Source: Ilex aquifolium
Taxonomy: Eukaryota > Streptophyta > Magnoliopsida > Aquifoliales > Aquifoliaceae
DNA: 64,000 bases
Assembly: GCA_951799425.1 (NCBI GenBank)
Contig: OX637399.1
Span: forward strand, 17,352,501 to 17,416,500
Direction of reading: 5' to 3'
Positions 48,745 through 62,727 of the stretch are shown here, one piece after another. Position numbers and translations under genes: made by a program. The notes beneath the pieces are model-generated. The model worked only from the letters and a program-made list of their open reading frames with translations, had not been told where the DNA came from and did no database searches. Every line of letters starts with the position of its first letter. Position 1 is the first letter of the stretch.

Positions 48745-51700
48745 ATGGCATATAGAGGGCGTGGACGCCGAGGCGGTAGGTGGAATAACCAACCACCTCC
48801 GGCCTTTGATCACCAAGCCTTTGCAGAGGCTATTGGTGAGGCGGCGGCGACTATTGCACAGGCTAGTGCTACAGCCGCTACCATTGCACAGACGGGTGCA
48901 AACATGGGACAAGGAGGCTCGAGTAACCTCCAGAAGTTCAAAGCCCATCATCCTCCGGTTTTTCTGGGAGGTGCGGATCCAATGGTAGCCGATCGTTGGA
49001 TTCGGCAAGTGGAGAAGATCTTGAGGGCTATGGAGATCACTTCCGATGCCACCAAGATAACTCTGGCAACTTTTCAGCTGGAGGGAGAGTCCCAGCTATG
49101 GTGGGATTGGGTGAAGGACTCCAGAAATTTGGAGGCCATGACTTGGGCAGAGTTCCGAGAGCTCTATATGGGAAAGTATTTCCCAGCAACTGCTCGACAT
49201 GCTAAGGCCAAGGAGTTCCTAGAATTGAAGCAGGGAAATATGAATGTGCTAGAATACGTGGCCAAATTCACGGAGTTGGCCCGTTTTGCTGATGACTATG
49301 TGGCCTCAGACGTGGCCAAGGTACGTAAGTTCGAAGATGGACTGAAGTTGTCCATTCGAGGCAAGATTGTGGGACTTCTCCTGCAAGACCTCGATTCGAT
49401 GGTCAAGACTGCAATGGCTATCGAGAGAGAGGTGGAGGATGCGCACAACATCCGAGAAGCGGGTGTTAAGGACAAAAAGAAGGAGGGTCAATCCTCTTCT
49501 TCTAGTGCGGGAAAGAAACAAAGGACTTATGTTCCGCAGGGAGTTCAAGGGCAGAGCCGCGGCTATCAAGGCCAAGGCCGGGGTCGATTCTTCCAAGACG
49601 GGGGAAACTTCAGGACCGCCTTCCAGACGGGTCAGAAGACTTGTTATTTTTGTCACCAGCCGGGTCACATAAAGAAGGAGTGTCCTCGACTGCAGGGATC
49701 CCAGAGTTATGGGACATCCCAATCCCAGTCTTCTGCGGGACAGCCACAGACACAGTTTGTTCCTCCTTACCCCTCCATGGGTCAAAAGAGCCAGTACCAA
49801 TCACAGGGTGCTGCACAAGGCCCTACCACTTCACGTGCGGGAACACCGCAAGCTGGCCAGATGGGCCAAGGCATGGGTAGAGGGCGAGGCCAGGGTTCAC
49901 AAGCCGGGACTTCAGGGACCCAGGGGCGTGTCTACGCCATTATGCCACAGACTGAGCCGGCAGATCAGTCGGTGATACAGGGTACATTTCTACTCTCTCG
50001 TTTATGGGCAAGAGTATTATTTGACTCTGGTGCATCGCATTCATTCATTTCTGCATCTTGTGTGAAAGACTTGGGTTTAGAGGTTGAGACTTTAGAAGAA
50101 CCATTACATGTGAGTTCTCCCCTAGGTGCTAGGGTGAGAATTGATCAGATATGTCGGGGTTGTGAGCTAGAGATCTCAGGGATTCTACTCACTGTGGACC
50201 TTCAGGTCATGGACATGTCGGAGTTCGATGTAATCCTGGGAATGGATTGGTTGGCGGCACACCGAGTCGTCATTGATTGTGACCGGAAGCGGGTTACTGC
50301 TTACACATCGGATGGGGTTTGTTTCAGGTTTCAGGGGGATAAGCACGATGCTTTACCTCAAGCCGTGTACGACTCTAGATGGCACGAACAGTTGATGGGT
50401 TGGCTAGCAAGCCTTACCCTGGAGGACGAGGCGAGACAGGAGTTTGGTCTACCTCGGGTTGTGTGTGATTATGAGGATGTTTTTCCGGGTGAACTTCCGG
50501 GATTACCTCCACATAGGGATGTAGATTTTAATATAGAGTTGCATCCTGGTACATCGCCCATTTCTATGACTCCACATAGGATGGCGCCTGCTGAGTTGCA
50601 AGAACTCAAGGTCCAATTGCAGGAATTGTCGTACCGGGGTTTCATTAGACCGAGTACCTCACCTTGGGGCGCTCCGGTGTTATTTGCAAAGAAGAAGGAC
50701 AAAACCCTTCGACTATGTATAGACTACCGACAGTTGAATAGGGTTACTATCAAGAATAGGTACCCTTTGCCGAGGATTGATGACTTGTTTGATCAGCTGA
50801 GAGGGGCGCGGGTCTACTCCAAGATAGATCTCCGCACCGGTTACCATCAGTTGAGAGTTAGGGAGACAGATATCCCTAAGACGGCGTTTCGAACGCGTTA
50901 TGGGCATTTCGAGTTCACAGTGATGCCATTCGGATTGACGAACGCCCCAGCGGCATTCATGGATCTCATGCATAGGGTGTTCCAACCCTACCTTGATCAG
51001 TTCGTCGTGGTTTTTGTTGACGACATCTTGATTTACTCCAAATCTGAGGAGGAGCATGAGGGTCACTTGAGGATCGTTCTTCAGATCTTGAGAGACCATC
51101 AGTTATATGCCAAGTTCAGTAAGTGTGAATTTTGGTTGACTGAGGTAAAGTTTTTGGGACATGTGGTATCGGCTTCGGGTGTATCCGTAGACCCGGAGAA
51201 GGTGGAGGCAGTCATGAATTGGGAGAGGCCGAAGTCAGTGTTCGAGATACGTAGTTTCTTGGGATTGGCAGGGTATTACAGGAGGTTCATTGAGGACTTC
51301 TCCCGACTAGCTTCCCCTATGACTAGGTTGACCCGGAAAGAGGTTAAGTTTGAGTGGAATGATTCTTGCGAGAAGGCATTCCAGGAGTTGAAGAGGAGGC
51401 TTACTTCCGCTCCTATACTGATAGTTCCAAAAAGGGGACAGAGGTACACAGTGTATTGTGATGCCTCTAAGGACGGACTTGGATGCGTCTTGATGCAGTC
51501 CGAGAGAGTGGTAGCTTATGGTTCTCGGCAGTTAAAGAACCACGAGCAGAGTTACCCTACACATGACATGGAGTTGGCAGCCATTGTCTTTGCTTTGAAG
51601 GCTTGGCGCCACTATTTATACGGTGAGCAGTTTGAGGTGTTTTCAGACCATAAAAGTCTGAAGTACATTTTTACACAGCGGGACCTCAATATGAGGCAAC

Positions 51701-53367
51701 GCAGGTGGATGGAGTTCCTGGAGGACTATGACTTCACTTTGCATTACCATCCCGGTAAGGCAAATGTGGTAGCTGACGCACTCAGCCGGAAGTCACAGGG
51801 AGTCTTGGCTAGTATGGCTTCCCGAGAGTGGCAGATGCTCGAGACTGTGGGACAGTTCGGGCTATGTTATATGGGATAGACTCAGGGTACTTTGGGAAGT
51901 TTGGTGGCTACACCTTCCCTACTGAGCAAGGTTGTTGAGTCCCAGAGTCAGGACACGGAACTATTGTCCATCCGGGACCGTGTACAGGCTGGTACAGGTG
52001 ACGAGGGCTGGACCATTCACACGGATGGTAGTCTTCGGTATCGAGGAAGGGTTATGGTTCCTCAGTTGGCAGATCTGAGAGAGGAGATCCTTAGGGAGTT
52101 TCATTGCTCTCGTTTCGCGGTTCATCCAGGGGGCACGAAGATGTATCATGATCTCCGTCGCCAGTATTATTGGAATGGGATGAAGCGACAGGTTGGCGAA
52201 TTTGTTAGTAGATGTCTCACGTGTCAGCAAGTGAAGGCTGAACACCAGAGACCAGCAGGGTTACTCCAGCCATTGGAGGTAGCTGAGTGGAAGTGGGAAC
52301 ATATCACGATGGATTTTGTGACTCACTTGCCACGGACATCGCGGGGACATGACGCGGTATGGGTGGTAGTGGACCGGCTTACGAAGTCGGCACACTTTTT
52401 GGCTGTGCGGATGACCTTCACACTAGAGGAATTCTGCAGGTTATATATACGGGAGATTGTCCGGTTACATGGGGTACCCGTGTCTATAGTATCGGATCGG
52501 GATCCCAGATTTACGGCTCATTTTTGGGAGAGTTTCCAACGAGCCATGGGGACACAGCTGATGATGAGCACTGCTTTTCATCCCCAGACGGATGGTCAGT
52601 CTGAGAGGACCATCCAGACCTTAGAGGATATGCTGCGGGCATGTGTCCTAGATCTCAAGGGTAGCTGGGAAGATCATTTACCCTTGGTGGAGTTCGCCTA
52701 TAACAATAGTTATCAGGCGAGCATACAGATGGCACCCTACGAGGCACTATATGGGAGGCCATGTCGATCTCCAGTTTGTTGGACAGAGGTTGGGGAGAGA
52801 CCTACTACGGGTCCGGATTTGGTTAGAGACACCTCAGAGAAGGTGGACTTGATACGGAAGCGTCTTCTCACGGCTCAAAGCCGGCAGAAGAGCTACGCCG
52901 ATAGACGACGGCGACCTCTAGAGTTTGAGGTGGGAGATCATGTCTTCTTGAAGGTTATGCCTAAAAGAGGAGTGGTCCGGTTTGGTAAGCGGGGAAAACT
53001 GTCGCCGAGATACATCGGGCCCTTCGAGGTACTCGAGAGGGTGGGTACAGTTGCTTACCGGTTGGCATTACCACCAGATTTATCGAGCGTTCACACGGTG
53101 TTCCATGTCTCTATGCTCCGGAAATACACCCCAGATCCGACTCATGTAGTGGATTGGGGCGAGCTTGTTGTTGATGCGGATGGGACCTTCGAGGAGGGAC
53201 CGGTGCGTATCATGGATAGCCAGGATCAGGTTTTGCGAGGCAAGACTATGAGGCTAGTGAAGGTGTTGTGGCAGCACCGGGGAGTGGAAGAGGCAACATG
53301 GGAGCGCGAGGACACCGTACGTGCCAATTATCCTTTCTTGTTTGAGGATAGAGGTACGTTTTTATAG
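48745..53367 (+). pseudogene. Element C gag-pol region, broken
   Basis: The domain order matches A's polyprotein: basic N-terminus, Gag, zinc knuckle [15 protein letters not shown], protease [10 protein letters not shown], reverse transcriptase with FVDDILIYS, RNase H, integrase with HHCC finger and D,D35E residues, GPF, and a chromodomain-like C-terminus containing EEATWERED. Most of the sequence is close to A, so they are sister lineages of one clade. About one break interrupts pol, so this copy is treated as a young fossil. Confidence 0.9.
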
Positions 53368-53460
53368 TCATTTACCATTACATGACTGTAGCATATGCAT
53401 GAGATTGCATGTATGTGTACGTGAATTTCGGGGACGAAATTCTTTTTAAGGGGGGAAGAA

Positions 53461-55911
53461 TGTAAAACCCGGGAAATTTGGACTTTTTCCAAAAAGGGCA
53501 AAATAGTAATTTGCCACTATAATGCGTATTTAAAATACTCATGTTCTAGACCCCGGATGAGGAAACGGAGTTCGCTGTTGGATTCGTATCGCGGAAACGA
53601 GTCACCTTGTCAAATTTCGTCGAATTCCGAGATAGTCGGATTTTGCACGTCGTTCGAGGCGACTGCGTGGCGATTCACCCTACGAACGTCCCCATAAATA
53701 AGTTTTATAAAAATTCCTTAAAATTAAGTTAAAGTTCAAATAAAATTAATTTGAACTTAAACTGGGATCAAACGAATCGTTTCGAGACGAAATCGGACCC
53801 GATTAAGCGAGGGACACGTGGCGCGACGTGGGCCGAGTATTTAAAACTATAAATAGGGGTAAATATCTAGAAAATCAGAATTTTCTTCCCTTGTGTTCTT
53901 GTTTGGCCGGCCAAGAGAGAGAGAAGAGAGAAAAGAGAAAAAACCTAAAACTCCAAGCTTCCTCCGTCGATTCCCGGAGTTCCGTCAATCGGAATCCGTC
54001 GAACCAAGAACTAAAGTCGATCACATCGACGAGGGCTACGCAACCACACCAAGAGCAAGGGATTTCAACGAAGATCCAAGAGAGGAGATTTGGGAGAAAT
54101 CTAGACTTGGCCTTGGAAAGTGTTCTTGAAGCTTCCTTCGGGTGAATTACGCTTCAAGAGGTAGGGTTTCTCCTACTTGGGACTATTTTTCACCTATGGT
54201 GTCATATGGGTGGGTAGGTGTGTATAGAACTATAGGGTTTACTTACCTATGGTTATGGAAAGGGAGGTAAAAATGGTTGAATTCAAGTTCTAGTTCGAAC
54301 TCGATATATAGAGGTTCCTTGTGTCATTCTTGGAAGTTTGGCATATAGTGATATGCTATGTATTTATATGATGGTCATTCTTGGAAGTTTGGCATATAGT
54401 AATATGTTATGTGTTTATATGATGAGGTGCTAGTTGTGTACATTGAGCCTTGTCATAGGAATGAAATGATTATGTGATAACATGATGGTTGCCTTGAAGG
54501 TGTTGTTAAATGTCTTTTGTATGTTAAAGTGTGTGACACATGACTAGGTATAGCATGCTTAAGTCTTGTGTTGATTGGATATGTTGCTAATGTGTTAGCT
54601 TCATGGGAATATGGTATTTATATGCTTTGATATGATTTGCCATGGATATATATATTGAGCATTATGTCGTATGTAATGGAACATGGCATTGCATATGCAT
54701 CTCATTACATGGGTGTGTGTGCATGGTGGATGTCAATACCACACTTGGGGATTGATAGTATGGCTTGGGAAAAGTTCGGTCGAAGACCTAGCTAAGCCGC
54801 TTGATTGCATGATAAATTGGGTCGGGATGAGCAAGAAGAGGCATGACGACCTCTCGGGTGAAAGACCCGGTGTTTGGGCGGTGCACTCCGTTGGTATAAG
54901 AGGCCATAAAGTGTACGGGTGTGGAAGACCATTGGTTAAGTCCATAAAGAAGTCCGATCCCAAGAAAGACCCTAGTTTTCAAAATATCATTTGATGTAAA
55001 CATAAATGATGAAATGAAACACTTTGGCATTGCATCGTGTTGTATGAGTCGGTGAGAACTCGGGTTAAAATGCATGAGTGAGTGACATCTCATTTCATGG
55101 CATGGTATGTTGCATTCCAACTTAGAATGCATGTCCTTTTGATAAATGATTGTTTGCAAATGAATGTTGCATGAGCATGAGCATCTAGGGGGAGAGTAGC
55201 CCTGGTAGGGTTTACTTTACTGGGCGTTGGCTCACCCTATACGGGAAACATTTCAGGTATGGGGTTTATACCGGCGGATGGCTCACTTGGAGAGCATCAA
55301 GAATGAAGGGGGCCGGCATGTGGCCTTAGTTCGAGTTTTTGTAAAACTTTTGTATAAATTCCATTTTGATGTGTAAATTATGGAATTAAATGTAATGGAA
55401 CTTGTATAAGTTGTGTATTATATGAAAAATCGTATTATACATGTGTTGGATGAGTTAGGAATGTATTAGAATGGACTGGAAGTGAAAAACAAAGGAAAAA
55501 GGCAAAACTGGCAAAATCGTACCGGTACGTGTACCGGTACGTAGACAGACAGAAGGCAGAGCGTACCGGTACGCGTATCGGTACGCCGATGTCCAGTGGG
55601 TTCAGCGTACCGGTACGCCCTCCAAAACTCAGAAATTTTTTTTTTTAATTTTTGTTTTCTTTGCCAAGCCTTTGGGCTATGTTTTTCCTTCCCTCCAATG
55701 ATCAAATTGGACCGTAATGGGGTATGAATCATGGGGAGTTGGACTGGGGTTGGATCGAATGAATGTTGAACCGAATTTTCATTGTGGATTATAACCTCGG
55801 TTTAAGGATGTTATTGATGTGGTGTCGGGTTAAGCGACATCCACGGGTATTTCCGCGGGTTGATGGGTTGTCAACGGTTAATACAGGACCCCCGGAAAAT
55901 GGGGCGTCACA
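53461..55911 (+). repeat. Element C 3' LTR
   Basis: This LTR is equal in length to the 5' LTR at an offset of 7599 bp. Differences are scattered and mostly transitions. TATA box at 53848-53855. Confidence 0.93.
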
Positions 55912-56887
55912 ACACATGTATAATATTGATATGTTTATGGAATTGCTGATGTTTTATTTATACGTCTATTATATATATGAGACGGGCCAGCTAGAATGAC
56001 CCCGGCGTTCCTACCGGTATGGTTAACCCTCCACCGGAATGCTGAGGAAGTTCCACTGACGCCTGGTATTACTATATATAATAATATTGCCTGCTAGAAT
56101 AACCCCGGTGATCCCATCGGTATGGCTAGTCCTCCACCGGAACGCTGAGGAAGTTCTACTATCAATATATATATTACAAGATAACCTATTGAATAATTCA
56201 AGTATGCCGTTTGAGTGACTTCACTTTCTGGGTGACATATCTAAATACAGTTAGCCTAAGAAGCGGTTGTATTATGATTAACTACCACCGGTTGACCTGA
56301 CAAGTCACCGGAAGATAGTCTATACCACCTGCGGATTCTGCTTGAATTAATCAATTGGACATCTATAACCAGTGTAGCCTAAGGAGCAGCTGAGTTATAA
56401 TATATTACTACCACAATGAGCCTAAGAAGCTATTGTGTTCTTATTTGTATACATCAGACCTGCCGATTGACTTACCAGTAAAATGGAAGTTAATTGAGGT
56501 GAGGTAGCAATTCCATAATACGACCAATATAACGCATGTGGGATCCTTGAACTGAAGGATATCTTTTATATTTCTGTCATTAATTTACTTTACTTACGCA
56601 TTTCATTATTGTTGCAATTTAATTCCGTCTTTTAATTAAGTTAAGTTACTCGAACAGACTAAGCTCACACCACAAGCTCTCAAACATCAAACTACTCCAA
56701 ACAACCTCTTTATTGCTTTATTTTTATTTTATTGTTTTTATTTTTTATCTTTAACCTCTAATTACTAAAACTCTCTGTGGGATCGATACTTGGACTTAAA
56801 ACCGAGAAAACTACAATTTGACCACTTATACTTGGGTGTAATATAATAATATAATTCAGACACACTAAAAAGTGCGAATCAAGTTTT

Positions 56888-56905
56888 TGGCGCCGTTGCC
56901 GGGGA
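56888..56905 (+). other. Primer binding site of Athila F
   Basis: TGGCGCCGTTGCCGGGGA, six bases after the LTR end, is a PBS sequence common in Athila/Tat-type elements and distinct from the Met-tRNA site of A, C and R. Confidence 0.85.
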
Positions 56906-57099
56906 GTTACGGTAATAATAAAAAATAAAAAATAAAAAAATAAATAAAAAAATAAACATAAATAAAGTAGTTGTTTGTTTATAATTTGTTTCTGTTTGTT
57001 TGCTTTTAAATAGTTTATGTTTGTACGGTCATCAGTAGGTTTAGTAAACCAGTCAGCTTCATCTTCTGCATCCACACAAGAATCGTTTGAATTAAGTAT

Positions 57100-60000
57100 G
57101 GCTCGAAATGTACCTATGGAAGAACCTCCTAGAGAACAAGAAGTCATCCAAAACATCTGACCTTTAAGAGAATATCTACATCCTACGCGAACAAATGTCC
57201 CATCCTGTTTCGCTTTTCCAGCAGACGCTCCAAACATTAATATTAAATCAGGAACTATCCAGTTACTACCCCAATTCCATGGTCTAGAAACTGAAAATCC
57301 CTACATTCATATGAAAGAATTTGAAGAAGTCTGTGGAACGTTGCAAGATAACTCTGAAATGGTCAAACTAAAATTATTCCCATTTTCTTTAAAAGATAAA
57401 GCAAAACAATGGCTTAACACCTTAAGAGCCAACTCCATCACAAATTGGCAAACTTTGCAGACTGAGTTCTTTAAAAAATTATTTCATATACATCGTACTA
57501 ACACGTTAAGACGTCAAATCATGAACTTTTCTGTAAAAGAAAATGAAACTTTTTATCAATGTTGGGAAAGATTCAAAGATCTTCTCCAAGCCTGTCCACA
57601 TCATGCATTCGAAGATTGGACCTTAGTCGGATTTTTTTATGATGCACTCCCATCTGCAATGCGACAATTTGTTGAAATGATGGCACAGGGGGAGTTCATG
57701 AATAAAAGACCCGAAGAAGCATTCCAATTCTTCGATACTATTTCGGAAAGCTCCCAAATGTGGGACTCGACTTCGTCTAACATAGTAGAAAATAAGCCAT
57801 CTACATCTGAAAGAGGAAAATATGTATTAAAAGAAGATGATGATCTAAGAGCTAAAATGGCCAGTTTATCTCGAAAACTAGAAGCCCTAGAAATGAAAAA
57901 ACTAAAACAAGTGTCTATTGTAACCTCTACTGAACAAATATGTGAAATTTGTGCGTTGTCAGGACATCCTGCAGCAGAATGTCCAACTATACCTGCATTC
58001 AAAGAAGTTCTGATAGAAGAATCTAATGCAATTCCAACTTATAACAACAATAATAAGCCCTATATGAATCCCTATTCTGAAACTTACAATCCAGGATGGA
58101 GGAATCATCCAAATTTTAGTTGGAGAAACACGCAACCCACAAATCAAACACAAGGACCACCACAGGCACAAAATCAACAACAACAATACCAACCATATCA
58201 ACCCCCACATAAAAGAACTCTGGAAGACACGATGAACCAATTTATTCAAAATCAGATGAGTTTTAATAACCAAACAACTCAAGTTTTTAACGAATTTAAA
58301 ACTCAAACTTCCCAGAGTATTGAGGATATCAAGGATCATTTAGCTAAACTGACTCAATCCCTCAGTATACCAGAAAAAGGAAAATTTCCCTCCCAACCAA
58401 AACCTCCACAAAATCAAAATAAAATTAATTCTGTAACTTCTGATCCTTCCCCAAGCCAAGTACAATCTATTACAACGCTAAGAAGTGGGAAAATCATAAA
58501 TAAAACTAGAAAACCTAAAATTGCAAAGAACATACGTAAATCGATTCCGGTAAACAAACCACTTGAACCAGAACCTTCAAAACAATTAGAACCAGAAAAG
58601 GAAAAAGATCAACCATGTCCGATCCCTTTACCTTTCCCCCAAAGAATTAAGAAACTCACATCCGAAAAAGATCAAGCTGAGATCTTGGAAATATTTAAAC
58701 AAGTCAAACTTAACATTCCATTACTAGATGCAATTAAACGAGTTCCAGCATATGCTAAATTTCTAAAAGATCTTTGTACAAGAAAAAGAAGAACTAATGT
58801 ACCAAAAAAGGCATTTCTAACTGAACAAGTTAACACTATCGTACATCATGAAACTCTTCTTAAATACAAAGACCCTGGTAATCCAACAGTTCCATGTATC
58901 ATTGGAAATTTCCGAATCAATCGAGCCTTATTAGACCTCGGATCTAGTTGTAATCTAATGCCATATTCCGTCTATACCCAGCTAGGCTTAAGTGAACTAA
59001 AACCTTGCAAGGTCATATTACAACTAGCAGACCGATCAATAAAAATTCCAAGAGGAATTGTGGAAGATATTATTATTCAAGTGGATCAATTCTATTTTCC
59101 AGCAGATTTTATTGTCATAGACACAGAACCAACTTACGAAACATCTAGATCCATACCTCTAATCTTGGGCCGCCCGTTCCTAGCCACATCAAATGCCGTA
59201 ATAAACTGTAGGAACGGAATAATGAAATTATCATTTGGAAACATGACCCTAGAATTAAATGTGTTTAACAGCTTAAAATAACCTAGAGAAGAAGAAAGTG
59301 ATGAAGAAGAACCCTTTGAAACAAATTGTGTTAATACACTGACTCAAAGTTTCTTTGAAAACACTTTTCTAAAAAAAGAAGAAGATATATTTGAGTTACA
59401 ATCAATATCTGATACCAAATCTGAAGATAAATCTGTGGAAAATCCACCAAGTAAAAAATTATCAATATCTGAACCCGTAGCACCAAACATAAAAATTGCT
59501 AAGACAGACTTAAAACCACTCCCAACCAATCTAAAATACGTTTTTTTAGAAAAAAATAAAATTCATCCAGTAATCATATCAGCAAACTTATCTGAAAAAC
59601 AAGAGAAAGAATTAACAGAAGTACTGAAAAATCATCAAAGTGTCCTTGGATGGACAATATCAGATATCAAAGGTATAAGTCCACTCCTATGCACTCACTG
59701 TATATACCTGGAAGAAAATGCTAAACCATCTCGTCAAATGCAAAGAAGACTAAACCCACATCTAAAAGAAGTCGTTCGCAATGAAGTACTCAAACTATTA
59801 GATGCAAAAATCATTTATCCTATATCTGACAGCAAATGGGTTAGTCCTACACAAGTCGTTCCAAAGAAATCCGGAATCACTGTAATACAAAATAAGGAAA
59901 ATGAATTACTCCCAATGCGTACAGTCACAGGCTGGCGAGTATGTATTGATTACAGAAAATTAAACTCTCTTACTAGGAAAGATCATTTTCCATTACCATT

Positions 60001-62406
60001 CTTAGATCAAGTCTTAGAAAGAATAGCTGGGCATGAATACTATTGCTTTTTGGATGGATATTCAGGCTACAACCAAATTGAAATTGCAATAGATGATCAA
60101 GAAAAAACCACTTTTACATGTCCCTTTGGTACCTTTGCATACAAACGAATGCCATTCGGACTTTGTAATGCACCAGCTACCTTCCAACGTTGCATCTTGA
60201 GTATATTCAGTGATATGGTAGAAAGATATTTAGAAGTCTTCATGGACGATTTTTCAGTATATGGAGATTCATTCCAACTTTGTCTAGAAAATCTAGAAAA
60301 AGTTCTCATTCGATGTGAGGAAACAAACCTTGTCCTAAACTGGGAAAAATGTCATTTTATGGTAACACAAGGTATTGTTTTAGGCCACATAGTCTCCAAA
60401 AAAGGAATCGAAGTAGATAAGTCAAAAATCGATCTGATAGCAAACCTGCCTCCACCAAAAACAGTAAAAGACATTCGCTCATTTTTAGGCCATGCAGGAT
60501 TCTACAGAAGATTTATAAAAAATTTTAGTTCAATCTCTAAGCCTATATGCAATCTATTATGTCAAGATACATCATTTGAATGGAGTGAGACATGTCAATC
60601 CACATTTAACAAATTAAAAGACATGCTTATTTCTGCACCTATTATGCAATCTCCTGATTGGTCCTTACCCTTTGAAATAATGTGTGACGCAAGTGACTAT
60701 GCAGTAGGAGCTGTATTAGGGCAAAGAAAAGACAAGAAACCATACGTGATCTATTATGCAAGCAAAACCTTAAATGATACCCAAATAAACTATTCAACCA
60801 CAGAAAAAGAACTACTTGCAGTTGTATTTGCTTTAGATAAATTTCGTTCATACTTGGTTGGGTCGTCCATTGTGGTATTTACAGATCATGCAGCCCTAAA
60901 ATATCTACTCACAAAGAAAGACACTAAACCACGTCTCCTGCGATGGATACTATTACTCCAAGAATTCGATCTTATAATCAAAGATAAAAAGGGAGTAGAA
61001 AACGTAGTAGCAGATCACTTGTCAAGATTAAACTACGAAATAAAGGAAAAACCAATTCCAATCAAAGAAACATTTCCGAACAACTTTTCGCAATAGCAGA
61101 AGTACCATGGTATGCGGATATAGCTAATTATCTAGCCACTGGAGCTATACCTCCTAATTACACTAAATCTGATACAAACAAGTTCCTAAGGGAAGTACGT
61201 AATTTTTTCTGGGATAACCCTTATTTGTTTAAATATTGTAAAGATCAAATAATAAGGCGTTGTATACCTAACCATGAAATAAATCAAGCAATTCAGTTCT
61301 GCCACTCTGAAGCATGCGGAGGCCATTTCGCTTCAAGAAAAACCGCTGCAAAAATCATGCAGTGTGGATTTTATTGGCCAACACTTTTTAAAGATACACA
61401 TATCTTTTGTTTGAACTGTGACAGATGTCAAAGAATGGGAGATATTTCAAAAAGAAATATGATGCCTCTAAACCCTATTTTAATTATTGAAATTTTTGAC
61501 TGCTGGGGCATCGATTTTATGGGTCCGTTCCCCCCATCATTTGGCTATCTATATATTCTGGTCGCAGTTGACTATGTCTCTAAATGGGTCGAGGCAGTTC
61601 CTTGTCGAAATAATGATCATAAAACAGTGATCAAATTTTTAAAAGAAAATATTCTGTCTAGATTTGGAATTCCTCGCACCATTATAAGCGACGGTGGATT
61701 ACATTTTTGCAATAAAGTTTTTGAAAACCTCATGAAAAAATATTCCATTTCACACAAAATATCCACCCCATACCATCCGCAGACCAGTGGCCAAGCTGAA
61801 TTAGCCAATAGAGAAATAAAATACATCCTAGAAAAGACAGTAAACCCAGATCGTAAAGATTGGTCTTTACGATTAACTGATGCGCTTTGGGCATACCGTA
61901 CTGCATATAAAACTATTTTAGGAATGTCTCCTTATAGACTAGTGTACGGAAAACCATGTCATCTCCCTGTAGAATTGGAACATCGAGCATATTGGGCAAT
62001 TAAAATAATGAATTTTGATTTAGACAAGACTGGAATAGCTCGAAAATTGCAAATCAATGAATTAGAAGAATTAAGAAACGAAGCATATGAAAATACTAAA
62101 ATCACAAAATCAAGAACAAAAATTTTCCATGATAAAAATATCATGCGGAAATCTTTCGAACCATCTCAAAAAGTTTTATTATACAATGCAAAACTTCGTT
62201 TATTTCCAGGTAAATTAAGATCAAGATGGACAGGTCCCTACATCGTCAAACAAGTATTTGACTACGGAGCAGTTGAAATCAAAAATCGAGTAACCGGAAC
62301 TATCTTTAAAGTAAACGGTCAAAGGCTTAAACCGTATTATGAAACTTTACTCAAAACATCACTGTTGTGCACCTTTCTGATCCTGTCCATTTACTTTAAA
62401 AATTAG
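57100..62406 (+). pseudogene. Athila F gag-pol region, broken
   Basis: The parts, in approximate positions, are: Gag 57180-57980 with a cysteine knuckle near 57940-57985 (CEICALSGHPAAEC); proline/glutamine-rich linker; aspartic protease 58880-59260 with Athila-style LDLGSSCNLMPYS and LILGRPFLATS; reverse transcriptase 59900-60460 with FMDDFSVYG; RNase H 60660-61040; integrase 61280-62100 with an H2C2 finger and the core ending in HPQTSGQAE; a basic C-terminus to 62406. Codon use is AT-rich, unlike A and C. The region is broken, with about three or four interruptions, so F is not autonomous as read. Confidence 0.88.
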
Positions 62407-62727
62407 CACTTAATCCTACTAATTCATTGTAATTTCTTTGACAGAGAAAACCGCCTGAGTAACAGCCAGAATCCTACTTGGTGAAAGGTTCTACCATCAA
62501 TGTTGATGATTACTGTGCTTTCGTCACAACTAGTAATTAGTTTAAAGTGGGGAGGTATGAATGTGAATTTAATTTTTACTTTTAAAATAACTCTTCTACT
62601 TTAAACCGATAGCCTAAATATATATATATATATATAAATATATATCTTGTCTTTGTAACTGGCAGACGTTAAAGAACCGGATAGAGAGTCTTTTATCTTA
62701 TATTAAACTAAACCGAGAATATACAGT
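62407..62727 (+). other. Spacer after Athila integrase, with purine tract
   Basis: No gene is seen. TTTAAAGTGGGGAGGT near 62540 resembles the purine-rich tract that Athila elements often carry after integrase and ahead of their extra ORF. An AT dinucleotide run lies at about 62618-62645. Confidence 0.45.

Larger units (their letters stand above)
45862..55911 (+). mobile_element. Element C, Tekay/Del-type chromovirus nested in F
   Basis: The element is 10,050 bp: 5' LTR 45862-48312, PBS TGGTATCAGAGC at 48316, gag-pol region 48745-53367, PPT 53448-53460, 3' LTR 53461-55911. The TSD ACACA is perfect (45857-45861 and 55912-55916). Both LTRs are 2451 bp. I counted about 30 differences (about 1.2 percent), giving roughly half a million years at 1.3e-8 per site per year. 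It is related to A, but the LTRs are clearly different. The coding region is broken, with about one break. Confidence 0.95.

Noticed and set aside
62618-62645. TATATA run as a promoter for the cysteine-rich ORF
   Set aside because: A plain AT dinucleotide run; nothing beyond its composition supports a promoter.
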